In this document: positions 1 through 10,557 of the stretch, piece by piece
Position numbering within the stretch: the stretch's first letter is position 1
How the letters are laid out: each line of letters starts with the position of its first letter
Source: Heterodera schachtii
Taxonomy: Eukaryota; Nematoda; Chromadorea; Rhabditida; Heteroderidae
Reading direction: 5' to 3'
Assembly: GCA_023374025.1 (NCBI GenBank)
Contig: SIJG01000051.1
Location: 106,642-170,641 of the forward strand
DNA length: 64,000 bases
Notes under the pieces: generated by a model
The model's database searches: none
Told to the model about the DNA's origin: nothing
What the model saw: only the letters and a program-made list of their open reading frames with translations
Program-made: the position numbers and the translations under genes

Positions 1-1690
1 GACGTTTGGCTGAACATTCTGCCCTTTTTTGACCATGCTCAACTCGGTCTCACATTGGCACTGCTTTCGCCACGTTTTGAAGCGTTGGTGGACAAACATT
101 TCTATGGCAAAAGCGAATTGGCAATTTGGAGGAAAATCAGAATTGACTTGAACGGAAACGCGGGGAGATTTATGGTTTACCGCCAGGGCATGGAGAACAC
201 TGCGCAGAAGAGCCAAAGCTTTACGTTTTCATGGGCAACTTCAAACACTTGGAATTTCCATTTCCGAATCGTCCGCTGCCCAGCAAAATTCGCTTTAAGG
301 ACCTTCAGATTAAGTAATTCTTCAAAATTTGATAGATTCGGATTTAATGCAAAAAATCTCAGTTACATAGACAATTCCGTCATCGCATTTCTCCGTGCCA
401 ACCAACACATTTTTGACGCAGGAACTAATTTACACATGGCTATTTACTCCTCCACATCCCAAACTGATCCCATGCCGAATTGGATGGTTTTTGTGCGTAA
501 AATTTGGCCGATTTTTGCGACAAACATTCACCGTTTGGCCTTTTCCAACGAGCAGCACCTGAACAATTCAACTCGTTTTTGACTCAACTCTTTTTATTGT
601 TCCAACTCGTTTTTATTACTTCAACTCGTTTTTTGGGTCGAAACCCGAAAATCGTGCCAAATTGCTTAAATTTTAAAATTTTTTGACCTGTTTTAACTTC
701 GAAATGCTTTTCAATTAGGTTAGCATATTTTTCTAACTGTATTTTGGTCAATTCTAAATTTTGTAATTTCAAAAAAAAAGGTTTTCTAACTTTTTAAAAA
801 AAAATTTTAATTTTGTTTTCGGTAAAAACGGATGTCCTATTCGTGATCAGCGACCCTTAAAACCCCCGGAAATATGTTTTCAGGTCGTAATAAAAAAAAA
901 AAAAAATTTCGTCAAAAAAACTGTTCAAAAGAAAGTTAGAAAACTCGGATTTTCAAATTTTGGTCTTAAGCTATTAAAAATCACTTAAAATGACATAAAA
1001 AGTTTTCCGAATTAAAATAGGTCAAAAAATTTTAAAATTTAAGCAATTTGGCCACGATTTTCGGGTTTCGACCCAAAACGAGTTGAAGTAATAAAAACGA
1101 GTTGGAACAATAAAAACGAGTTGAGTCAAAAACGAGTCGATACAAAAACGAGTTGGCCAAAAACGAGTTGAAGTTTTACCGTTCCCGCCCAGCTCTATTT
1201 TTTTACCACACATATTTGTTATAATTGAAAAATCTATAGGAATTCAGTTAAACCCTCGCTTTTGATTTTTCGCTTTGTTTAGACATTTCTCCGTGCCAGC
1301 ATTTCTGCCAATTACAAAATTCGACTTGAATTTTATACGTCAATAAAAATTGAGCCATTTGAATTGGTGAACGAATGGACCAAAGAAAAGCTGACACTGA
1401 CGAAAGATGGTGACCATGAAACTCACAGTTTTCTGAATCTTTGGCTGCTGATGCGATGTCCAATTGGGGAGACGGCGCCGATTCATTGGGAAGACGGAAA
1501 TTCGAACAATTTGAACACCGTCTATTTTTCACTTAATAGTGATATTAATTGCATTGGGTAAACAGCAATATATTTGTTTTTTATTGCTAAATAATTCATT
1601 AAATTGATTTAGGCCATTGTCTCCGCCAGCAGCAGCCCAAATCAATGCATAATTTGGCCTTTAAAGAGTCCCGAGGGCCCAGTGATCAGC
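1..1690 (+). pseudogene. F-box-like repeat-family gene, interrupted
   Basis: The window opens inside an open frame with the F-box-like start DVWLNILPFFDHAQLGL, followed by LALLSPRFEALVDKHF and later VIAFLRANQHIF and IWPIFATNIHRLAFS. I recall this layout from a large family in cyst nematode genomes; no catalytic role is known to me. The frame ends near 582 where it runs into an inverted-repeat element (about 566-1165). Coding-like sequence resumes at about 1305-1560 (IEPFELVNEW, LLMRCPIGETAPIHW). A further stretch at 1612-1690 reads RGPSDQQKK, a family-like C-terminus, but in a frame the preceding exon does not reach by a normal splice. The element plus the frame break point to a pseudogene. 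A functional first half ending in the element cannot be excluded. Confidence 0.6.
566..1165. mobile_element. Inverted-repeat element in the F-box-like gene
   Basis: Arms of roughly 130 bp at about 566-700 and 1015-1160 are inverted copies of each other. Both carry several copies of AACTCGTTTTT or its complement and the string TCGGGTTTCGACCC. The interior is AT-rich and includes TGATCAGCGACC, a string also seen near 29355 in the other orientation. I could not fix target-site duplications. It looks like a non-autonomous fold-back element. Confidence 0.6.
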
Positions 1691-1740
1691 AAAAGAAAGG
1701 AATTGATCAGTTTAATCACTAATTGAGAATGGAAATGATT

Positions 1741-2155
1741 TGGTGCCATTTCTCTTTGAAAATGCTTTTTTATTTGATTTTTTGAACAAAAAAAAACTTG
1801 ATCGTATCTGAATCCAGTTCTAAATTAAAATTTTCAATTTTTTCTGCATTCGACACCCCATCATTCTTTGATCGGATAACCCTATTGAGATTCGTCGAGC
1901 TGAAAAGTTCCAAAAATCTTATAGGCTTCTTAATTTATTTTATTAAAAGTTAATTTTCTCCCGGTGTCGCCCGCAGGCATAAAATTTTTTGGCTAATATA
2001 TACGGTAATCGTATTCTCGCCTTTTCGGATTTCTTTGATTTTTTAAAGCTGAACTAATAAAAAAATTATAGCCTTGGCCGAAATGACCCCCGACACGTAT
2101 TGACCTTTTGGAAATCTTTCAAAAAAGTAAAAATAACAAAGTTCATTGATCAAGA
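1741..2155. other. Intergenic, no gene seen
   Basis: AT-rich spacer between the broken F-box-like gene and the stop codon of the solute-binding protein gene on the other strand. No coding, RNA or repeat signal that I can support. Confidence 0.5.
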
Positions 2156-5100
2156 TCACTGAGGTCGTACATCAGTCTCAAGCGGTCGAATGACGCATTT
2201 GCTGATGTCCAAAAACAGGGCAATCTGTCGGCCAAAGCGTTGCCGACCATCAATATTGGACATGAATTCAACAAATTTCTGATGGCTTGAGTTCGGATAG
2301 TCCCATATTTGTCTTCGGTTTTGCTTTGGCTGCACATCCGTACGCACTGACCAAGTCTGGACCGAACTCTGAAAAATTGACATGAAAATGTGCTTGTTTA
2401 TGCATTGAAAGAAAGGAAATTAGAGAAAACGAATGCAAAAAATAATGGATAAAAAAAAATTACAAATGATAAAACTAATTTATTTAAACTTTTTTTGTAT
2501 AACCATGTTTATTAATTTTTTTTAATATTCCATGCTAATAACTAGGGTTGGGATTTCTAGGCACAAAAAATCACGAAATAGACAATTAAAAAGGCAGAAA
2601 AAATTCGCAAAATAGGCATTAAATAGGCACAAAAATCCTCGAATAGACTATAAAATAGGCATATAAAATCGTTTTTCAGGTAACAAACACATAAAAACTT
2701 AATCTAAACACTTAATTTTAGTTATATTTAATTTGTAAAATTATTAAATATTTTAAAGTTTTTAGAATAAGGATAATTTAAACCAAAAATTTTTATCAAG
2801 AAAAAAAAAATGATAGGACATCAATTTTGTGGAAATTTTTTCCGAAAATCCTGAAAAGGCGCTAAAAAAGGCGAAATAGGCACACGTTTAGGGACAAAAA
2901 GTCGAAAATAGACAAAATTAGGCATTGTAAAAGTCATCTTAGACCAGGGCTCGGATCGAAAATTTTTCAAAATAATAACATCAAGGCCAAAAATAAGCTT
3001 TTAGGGTCAAAAATAAGGACATTTCGTAAAATTGCTTCAAATCAGTTATTTTTACAATTTATTCGATCAAAAATGTATTAAATATTATATTTTCACCTCC
3101 CATTAATCGATTTTAACAAGTTTGGTGAGGAATTAAGCAAATCGTAAATTTCAGTGCATTCGAAATCAAAAAATCAGATTTTTAAACTCTTTTTTTGCGG
3201 CGCATTTTCCAAAAAACTTTTGGTGAATGGGCGAGGGGAGGGGGTCCGGCGGTGCCGATAGGCGCCGCCGGGAAAATTTTTTAAATTTTAATTGCGATTT
3301 GTTAACAGATTTTAATCAAAAAAGGTCAATTTTTGCAATTAAAAGTCAATTGACGACTTTTTTTCGCTTTTAAAAACGCTTTTTTACGGCGCGGCGCGCT
3401 TCTTCCAAAAATTTAGGGAAAAAAGAGGGTCCGGTGGCGCCGATAGGCGCCGCCGGGAAAAATTTTGTAATTTTTATGCGATTTGTTAACAGATTTTGTC
3501 CAAAAATGACCAAATTTTGCCTCAAATCTTATATTTTCTTAATAAAATATTGAAATTCTGCCATAAAATTTCAAAATTATGAATATATTTATGAAGGGGG
3601 CGGGAGGGGAGGAGGGGGGGGGGGGAAGAGGAGGGAGGGGGAGGAGAGAAGAGGGTGGAAGGGGAGGGGGGGGAGAGGAGGAAGGGGGGGGGGAGAAGAG
3701 GGGGGAAGAAGGGGGGGGGGGAGAGGAGGGAGGGGAGAGAGAGGAGAGGGTGGAAGAAGGGGGGAGGGGGGAGAGGGAAGAGGAGGAATGGGGAGGGGGG
3801 GGGGGGGAGACGAGGAAGGGGGGGGGGGGGGATGGCGCGTGGGCCTTTGTGAAATCGGTAAAAATATCACACTAGGAATTGTTTATTATATGTACAGAGA
3901 TCATCTACGTTTGCATTAGCTTAGTTTGGAATCCAGGACTCAAGATCGGTGCTTGGCATTTTTAAAAAAGCTTTGAATCTAAGCTAATTTATTTTTTTGT
4001 GAAATCGGTAAAATAGCACATAAGGGATACTTGGCTATATGTTTAAAGAGCACCTACTTTGAATTGGCATCATTTAATATGCCGAACTCAAGATTGGTAC
4101 TTGGCATTTTTGCAGGGGAGGGGGGGGGGAGAGAGAGAGGAGAAGGTGGCTGCAAGGAGGGGGAGTGGAGAGAAAGGAGAGGGGGATGAGGGGGGGGGGG
4201 GGGTGGGGAGTGGGGGAGCGTGGGGAGAGGGGCCGGAGGCCCCGTACGAGGCCGCGAAGCGACCGAGTGAGTACCTTTGCGCGATAAAAAGCATTAGTCA
4301 ACTGTTCCTTGCTGGCACCGGTGTTAAAAGCGCCCCCGGCGCTTTAACAGGGCCCATCGGGCCCTGGTTAAGAAATAAGAACAAAATAAGAACAATAGCC
4401 CGAAATAAGGACAAATCTTACAAATAAGGACATTTTTATTTTGTAAGATTTGGACCCTCCAAATAAGGACAAATCTTATAAATAAGGACAGATCCGAGCC
4501 CTGTCTTAGACACCCCAAACCAAGCGGAAAAGGCGTGTTTATTTGAGCGTATCAAGTGCATAGAATTTAATCATTTGCCTAAAAAACCCAATCCTACTAA
4601 TAACAAGGGATGATATTTTAGGTTTTTATTAGGCCTAAAAGTTTCCGAAAAATACCCCCTAAGAAGCATTTTTATCAATTAAAAATATCATCCCTACTAA
4701 TAACATAAATAAATTTATATTTGTGCATTCGAAAAAGTTATGGTCATAATTTCAAAATGAATTTTTCAAAAGCAGCATTTAATTGGTTACGGGTGACATT
4801 TGGGGTCGTTTTCGTACGAGCGCAAGTTCTTATTTGTATTCAGAAATTATGTTCAGCCTGTATCGAAAATGGGTATTCTCTCTGTTGCTAATTTCACTCA
4901 CCGGTCCGTCGGTGTCCAATTGCCAACTCATGAACAGCTTGGCGGCCTCGGGATGCTTTGTCCCCTTCAAAATTGCCGCGTACATGGCATACGTGGTGAA
5001 TGGGTCGTTGTCGGCCAGCATCACAAATTCAGTTGCCGCATTCGCGTTGTTTGGGAAGGAGCCAAAACCGCCAATGCCCACCTTGATTCGTCAAAAATTT

Positions 5101-8100
5101 AACATCAATTCGTACCGTATTTCGGTAAAAGTATAATAATTGGCATGTTATTAAGTTTGGAAAAATTGAAGAATACTACCAATTTTGATTTTGCATATAA
5201 ATTATATACTATTCGATTCGTCTCGATGAGAGAAATCGAATGGTGCAATTTTTAGGCGTCGGCAACCAATCCCTGAAGAGTTACAGACCCGGGACTGAAG
5301 TGTCCAAATGGCTTTGGGACTGAACCGTCCAAAGTCAAAAATCGCTTGAAAATGGATATTTTCTTAATAAATAGCAAATTATGTTTAGTGATAATTATTA
5401 TGCCTTTGATATAATCGGTTTTGTTAAATTGGTGAGCGTATTTTCGCCAAAACACCGCACACTCGACTACGGCGGCCAGTAGGTGGGGCGAGACTACGGG
5501 CTACGGAAGAAGTCCGCGCGTGATCCGCAGGCGGTTGACTGATTGGCGGGGGCCCTTCGGGCCCCCGCAGTCAACCGCCTGTGGCGCTCGTCAGATTTTT
5601 CCTCCGCCCTCCGTCTCGCCCCACTACTTGCTCCGTCTTCGCATGCTCGCTAAGGCGGGCGCTGCGCACCCTCAAAAAGGGATCCCTTGTATGTGTTTTG
5701 TCAAAATTTTCACATATTCTTACATTAGAGACGAAAATAATCTATTTCTGTATGTTTTTTTTGGAGATTCATATGTTTTTTGACATTGGACGGTTCAGTC
5801 CCAGAGCCATTTGGCCACTTCAGTCCCGGGTCTGTAACTCCAGGGATTGGTTGCCGACGCTTAAAAATTGCACCATTCGATTTCTCTCATCGAGACGAAT
5901 CGAATGGTATATAATTTATATGCAAAATCAAAATTGGTAGTATTCTTCAATTTTACCTTAAGTTTCGTACTTTATTTCTTTATAGGGCATTCGATAACAA
6001 TTTATCGATTTATATGGTATTTACTGTATGGTCCATACGGTTCATCCGATAAATTCTGTGCCATTCATAATGCAAAACTGCCCAGTCGAGCCATAAGAAA
6101 ACCCATAAATTAATTTTTACCCACCTTCACGGTGCCATTTTCAACCATTGCTGCCAACGGAATTCCTCCGCAAATGAGCCGCGGATTTTGTTTGGCAAAT
6201 TGACTCAACCATCCCCAACCGAATTTGTCAATAATCTTGAGAAAAGAAAAATGTCTAATGAAACTATTAGTTAGTAAAATTTATAAATATTGGTGATAAA
6301 TGCAGTCGAAAAATGCGCTTTGAAAATTTTTTAAAGTAACTTATGAAAAAGTAACAATAACTTAATGTATTTTTATTTTTGTTATTGTTTTATATTTTAA
6401 TTTTGAATTTTATTATTAAAAGGGCTTCGTTTTTTAGGCACAAAAAATCGCGAAATAGGCATTAAATAGGCACAAAAATCCCCGAATAGGCACAAAAATA
6501 GGAAAATAAAAATTTTTATTAACGCTTTTTAGGTGACAAAACACGTAAAAATTAACCAAAATACTTAATTTTGGTAATATTTAAATTGTTTTAAAAGTTT
6601 TTTAGAATAAGCACAATTTTTAAACCAAAAATTTTTATCAAAAAAAATAATTAATTTTTGGGAATAAGTTTTTGTGAAAACTTTTTAAAATTCTGAGGGG
6701 TGAAATAGGCACAAAAATAGGCATTTATGTATTAAGCACAAAAAGTCCAAAATAGGCAAAGTTAGGCATTATAAAAGGCATCATAGACACCCCAAACCAA
6801 GTGGAAAAGGCGAGTTTATTTGAGCGTATCAAGTGCACAGAAATTTTAGGCATTTGTCTAAAAAACGAAGCCCTAATTATTAATTCGTGTTTTCCTAATT
6901 TCCAATTCTACCGAAAGTTAAAATAATCGGACCTAAATTTTATGTTAATTTTTCCGTTTTCCAATGAGTTTGTCCAATTCCTCACTTGTTTGTATAGGAA
7001 CAAAACTGCATCATCGTAGCTCGGATCGACAGTGCCAATGTTCCCATTGCTGAACTCGGGTTTCAATAAATCGCCAAATGTTAGCGACCGATCGGATGCA
7101 TTTGAGGAGACTAAGTTTTTGTTGATGGTTGAGCCCAAGACCATCACCTTAATCAGACAGATCGAATTCGATTTCCAAAAGATGATGATGGTATTATACA
7201 ACGATAATTAAAGCGGTTAAAATATGTTTTTTACAGAGTAAATTTTTGACAAATATAAAAATTATTTTCAACAAAAAAGTACAGTAAGGGGAAGCAACGA
7301 GGGATGGCATTTCGAGGCCCCAAAAATTTTTGGAAATCGGAATTCCGACCCCAAAAATGTCGGAAGTCGAAAATTTTTGAAAAAATAAATTTGTGAACAG
7401 ATTTTGTCCAAAAATGACCAAATTTTATGCTTCTGAGTTTTATTAGGAAGTAAAAATGAAGTAGAATGTACATAGAAAAATTAATTATTTCACAATTTAA
7501 AATAAACCATTTGAATTGGAAAAAGTTAAAAAAAAAAAAAAAAGAAATTTCCAACTTTTTCAAAAATTTCGGAAATCGAAATTCCGGCGTCAAAATCTTT
7601 TTCGGAAACGGAATTCCGCCCCTAAAAATGTTCGAAATCGGAATTCCGTGCCATCCCTGGTAGCAACCGTTCCCTCTTCGGTCCTCTAACCGTCTGTTGC
7701 TCTTAAAAAAAACCGAAATTTTTCTTTTTATAGCAAAATAATTGAAAATTAATTAATGAAAAATTTTAAGATGGATTATTTCTTCACATAAACATACATT
7801 TAGCCCCGTGTAAAATCCGTCTTGGTCACGGAATGCACCGTAAACTTTGTCCCAACCACGGGGTTTGTAGGCAACCAATTTGCCAAGCCACTTCCATCTT
7901 GCAAAGTCTTGCAACGTTTGCAGCATGACAATGTCCGGCACAATGCCCTCCGGGGTGACCATTTGGAGGTCCACCCGTGGGCCTTGGAACACTGAGTAAT
8001 CCACGGGAATGGCAATGCTGATATTGGGAAAACGTTGTTCAAATGCTTGCTTAAGTAGATCCTGGGAAGAAATTTGAAATTCATGGCAGAGAATTATTTG

Positions 8101-9512
8101 GGAAACTTTTTCAAATTATCTGGGATTAAGAAAACTGCTTAATTATATAACACAAAGAGATTACAACTAATAACTACGTAATTAGTTAAATCGTCTTTTC
8201 CTTTATAAGTTATTAATTGAGGTTACTTGCCCGGTCCGTATAATTGGGTCAAAATTAGGTCCGGGATTGCCGGGTCCTGACAAGCCGAGTTCGGGTCTAA
8301 GCCGAATTTTTCATTTGAAAATTGATAAAAATTTCTTCAAAAACAAGGGACTTCACAAAAATAGACAAAAGAACATTCCGCGAGTAATTGGGTTGAATTT
8401 GAAAAAAAATATGAATTTGAAATTTCAAACCGTTAACACCCATCGCTATGCGGTGAATTGAACCTGAGAAAAGAAAGGATAAACAAAGAAAATAATCACT
8501 ATGCCACAGAGCAAAAGTTTTTTAAGGAATTTTGATCAAAAATTTGACCCTGACCTTTTTTATAAATTTTCTGTATCGTTTAATTTTTTAATTAGGCAAT
8601 TTCGGCGTTTCATTACTAGGGATGGGAATTTAAGTCAAATGACTTTTTTTTTGCTGACTCTAAATGACCTTAAAATGACTTCAAAAGTGTTCTAAACTTT
8701 GTTTGAAGCTTCTAACTTGCATTTTTTTGTGACTTTTTTTGACTTTTTTACACTTTTTGGGATTTTTATGACTTTTTTGCGTTTTTGTGACTTTTTTCAT
8801 GACTTTTTCCACTTTTAAAGGCAAAATTTGACTTTTTGTGACGAAAATTCCGAAAAATAAGTCATCTTCGAGACGGAACTGAAATTTTTTATACCATAAG
8901 GACTCAAATGACGGGACTGAAAAATAATAAATAAAATAAAAATCTGGCGGTGTAACACTTTTGAATATTTTATTTTCGTTAAAATTAGTCGTTTTTAAAT
9001 TACGTTCTTCGAAGAATGTTTAAAACGGCTTTTGGGTTTAATTACATTTGGCTAATTTTTCAGGACTTTTTTGGATTTATTTAGTGCTTTTTTGGCATTT
9101 TTATGTGACTTTTTGGTTATTTTTTCAAGACTTTTTTGCATTTTTCGTGACTTTTTTGCCTTTTTTATGACTTTTCGTGATTTTTTGGCGATTTTTCATG
9201 ACTTTTTAAGTCGACTTTTTTGAGATTTTTCATGACTTAAATCCCATCCCTATTCATTACTTGTTGGCCCCTCATTGTGCCCCCAGCGTACACCACCAAT
9301 TTCCCGCCTTCAGTCAACGCGGAAGTGTACATTTGATCCAAGCTTCTGCTCTCCACTTCAACCTTCTCCTTGCACCAATTATTGTGGAAAATGTTGAACA
9401 AATCAAAACAATCGCCAAAAGGGCCAAAAAAGCCAAAGTTTGGCGCAACGAATTGGCATAATGTGAAAATGATGAGCAGAAATTTACAGGAAAAAGCATA
9501 ACGACAGCCCAT
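2156..9512 (-). CDS. Secreted solute-binding-protein-like (bacterial/fungal type)
   Basis: Six phase-0 exons: 9512-9261, 8061-7798, 7147-6986, 6235-6125, 5081-4902, 2368-2156, giving 393 residues. An N-terminal hydrophobic signal peptide (about residues 5-25) precedes LDQMYTSALTEGGKLVVYAG, the typical start of iron(III)-type extracellular solute-binding proteins. Further family features are KQAFEQRFPNI, QGPRVDLQ, an FGDLLKPEF block followed by VDPSYDDAVLF, and KGTKHPEAAKLFMSWQ. The last exon has WSVRTDV and IWDYPNSS. Length fits the family (about 350-400). In bacteria such proteins deliver ligands to ABC importers; secreted homologues exist in fungi. The nematode ligand is unknown. The start codon directly follows TTTAAG, a plausible spliced-leader acceptor. 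Every intron carries a transposon. Horizontal acquisition is likely, but the introns mean it is a resident eukaryotic gene. Confidence 0.85.
2945..4503. mobile_element. hAT-like element nested in the outer element
   Basis: Terminal inverted repeats CAGGGCTCGGATC (2945-2957) and GATCCGAGCCCTG (4491-4503). Flanked by the 8-bp duplication TCTTAGAC (2937-2944 and 4504-4511). Removing the element and one duplication restores continuity with the related copy at 6420-6875. Subterminal AAATAAGGAC repeats occur on both sides. The interior has two direct copies (about 3185-3345 and 3365-3530) of a block with TAGGCGCCGCCGGGAA, then two purine-only tracts. Confidence 0.85.
3595..3838. repeat. Polypurine G/A tract
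   Basis: About 240 bases of almost pure G and A on the + strand, with many runs of four or more G. A second, shorter tract lies at about 4114-4232. Such DNA can form G-quadruplex or triplex structures and assembles poorly. Long open frames here on both strands are composition artefacts. Confidence 0.85.
4605..4696. mobile_element. Short hAT-like relic beside the outer element
   Basis: Ends AAGGGATGATATTTTAGG and, inverted, TAGGGATGATATTTTT. It is flanked by CTAATAAC at 4597-4604 and 4697-4704. The left duplication is shared with the element ending at 4596, so three copies of the same 8-mer separate two adjacent elements. Confidence 0.75.
5159..5957. mobile_element. Fold-back element with long inverted repeats
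   Basis: Arms of about 180 bp (5159-5340 and 5778-5957) are near-perfect inverted copies, beginning GG(A/T)AAAATTGAAG. The sequence TTAAGTTT flanks both sides (5151-5158 and 5958-5965), a likely 8-bp target duplication. The GC-rich centre holds a perfect hairpin at 5528-5581 whose outer stem is CAGGCGGTTGACTG and inner stem CGGGGGCCC. It sits in intron 4 of the solute-binding protein gene. Non-autonomous; superfamily not assigned. Confidence 0.8.
6420..6875. mobile_element. hAT-like non-autonomous element
   Basis: Inverted ends AGGGCTTCGTTTTTTAGGC and, on the other side, AGGGCTTCGTTTTTTAGAC (inverted). Flanked by ATTATTAA (6412-6419 and 6876-6883). Interior AATAGGCAC repeats and a conserved 3' block are shared with the element at 2543-4596. 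Located in intron 3 of the solute-binding protein gene. Confidence 0.8.
7300..7658. mobile_element. Inverted-repeat element, GGAATTCCG-rich
   Basis: Ends AGGGATGGCA and TGCCATCCCT. Both halves carry AATCGGAATTCCG motifs separated by AT-rich sequence. AGCAAC occurs on both sides, an imperfect duplication. Located in intron 2 of the solute-binding protein gene. The open frames on both strands are repeat-derived. Confidence 0.65.
8617..9252. mobile_element. hAT-like element made of GACTTTTT repeats
   Basis: Ends TAGGGATGGGA and TCCCATCCCTA, flanked by the 8-bp duplication TTCATTAC (8609-8616 and 9253-9260). The body is mostly degenerate TGACTTTTT units. On the minus strand the right duplication reads GTAATGAA and forms the 5' splice site of intron 1 of the solute-binding protein gene. 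Confidence 0.85.
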
Positions 9513-10550
9513 CTTAAATATTAAATATTTCAGCTGTAAGAAATTAATTTACTAATTAATTGACTAAAGTTAATTAAACCATAAACTCATCAAGAAAAAA
9601 TTGGCTGGATTTGCGTCATTTTATTGAAATTAAATTGAATTCATTTGAATTTTTGTTTGAACAGCAGTAAATACATATTTTTCGAACTAACTTTAATTTA
9701 TGAGTTTGACCAAAAACAGATTTAAATAAAATATAAAATTATTTGAATTTCAAAAATTGTTGGAATTATTTTAAATTCAAAAATTATTGGAAAGGTAGTT
9801 TCGAAATAATTAAATAAAATTCTAAAAAATATTCTGGTTCAGAAAATATGTAAATTCATTCTCTAAATGTTATATTTATGCCCCTTCAAAAACCATTAAA
9901 ATAAAAATATTTAAATATCACCTAATTTCTATTTATTATCTCCAGCAAAACAAAATAAATGCTAAACAAAACTTTACCTTCTAGATAAGTATATTTAATT
10001 GTTTTGTTTTTAAAAATTGATCAGAAATATTTTCATTGAGAGATTATTTAAATTTTCTCTTGCGGTTTTTCTCTATTTTCTCTATTCTCGATTGCCTTTA
10101 TTCTCTTTTCTGTTTTTTTCTTTTTCTTTTAAGATGTCATTCTTTTCAATTTTTAATAAATTGTCAAATTGTGAGTTCTGAACGCAACTTTTATTAATAA
10201 TTTATGATAATTTAATCTCAAATTCTGTTGAATATTTTACAATAGAAAGGCTAAACAAATTAATGGAACAATTTCAATAATAATTTTACCAGTGAGAAGC
10301 AATATGTACATATGAGCAAAGCTGTAATTTATGAGAATAGTAATTAGATTTGACACGGAAATTATTAAAAATGATGAAAGAATTAACTCGTGAATTTAAT
10401 GCAATACAAAAATGCACCAATTTTTATCGAGATCAAGAAAATCTTAGGTTTTCGTTTCCATGCCTGGACATGAATTTTTCCCCTTACAAAAATACAGAAA
10501 AACTAGTTGGTGAATAGATTAAATCTCTAAAATCTAATGAATATTTTTAG
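9513..10550. other. AT-rich intergenic region
   Basis: Spacer between divergently oriented genes, so it should hold both promoters. It is very AT-rich with pyrimidine runs near 10050-10130. I see no coding, RNA or repeat signal that I can support. Confidence 0.5.
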
Positions 10551-10557
10551 GTTCGTC

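Larger units (their letters stand above)
2543..4596. mobile_element. hAT-like non-autonomous element (outer copy)
   Basis: Ends are TAGGGTTGGGATTTCTAGGC and, inverted, TAGGATTGGGTTTTTTAGGC. It is flanked by the 8-bp duplication CTAATAAC (2535-2542 and 4597-4604). The ends are rich in AATAGGCAC-type repeats. The 3' end (CACCCCAAACCAAG onward) matches that of the element at 6420-6875. It lies in the last intron of the solute-binding protein gene and contains a second element. Confidence 0.85.

Noticed and set aside
3579..3875. Long open frames on both strands in a G/A-rich tract
   Set aside because: Pure composition effect: a two-letter purine tract lacks stop codons in several frames; no codon structure.
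4783..5136. + strand frames of 117 and 100 codons
   Set aside because: Antisense to exon 5 of the solute-binding protein gene.
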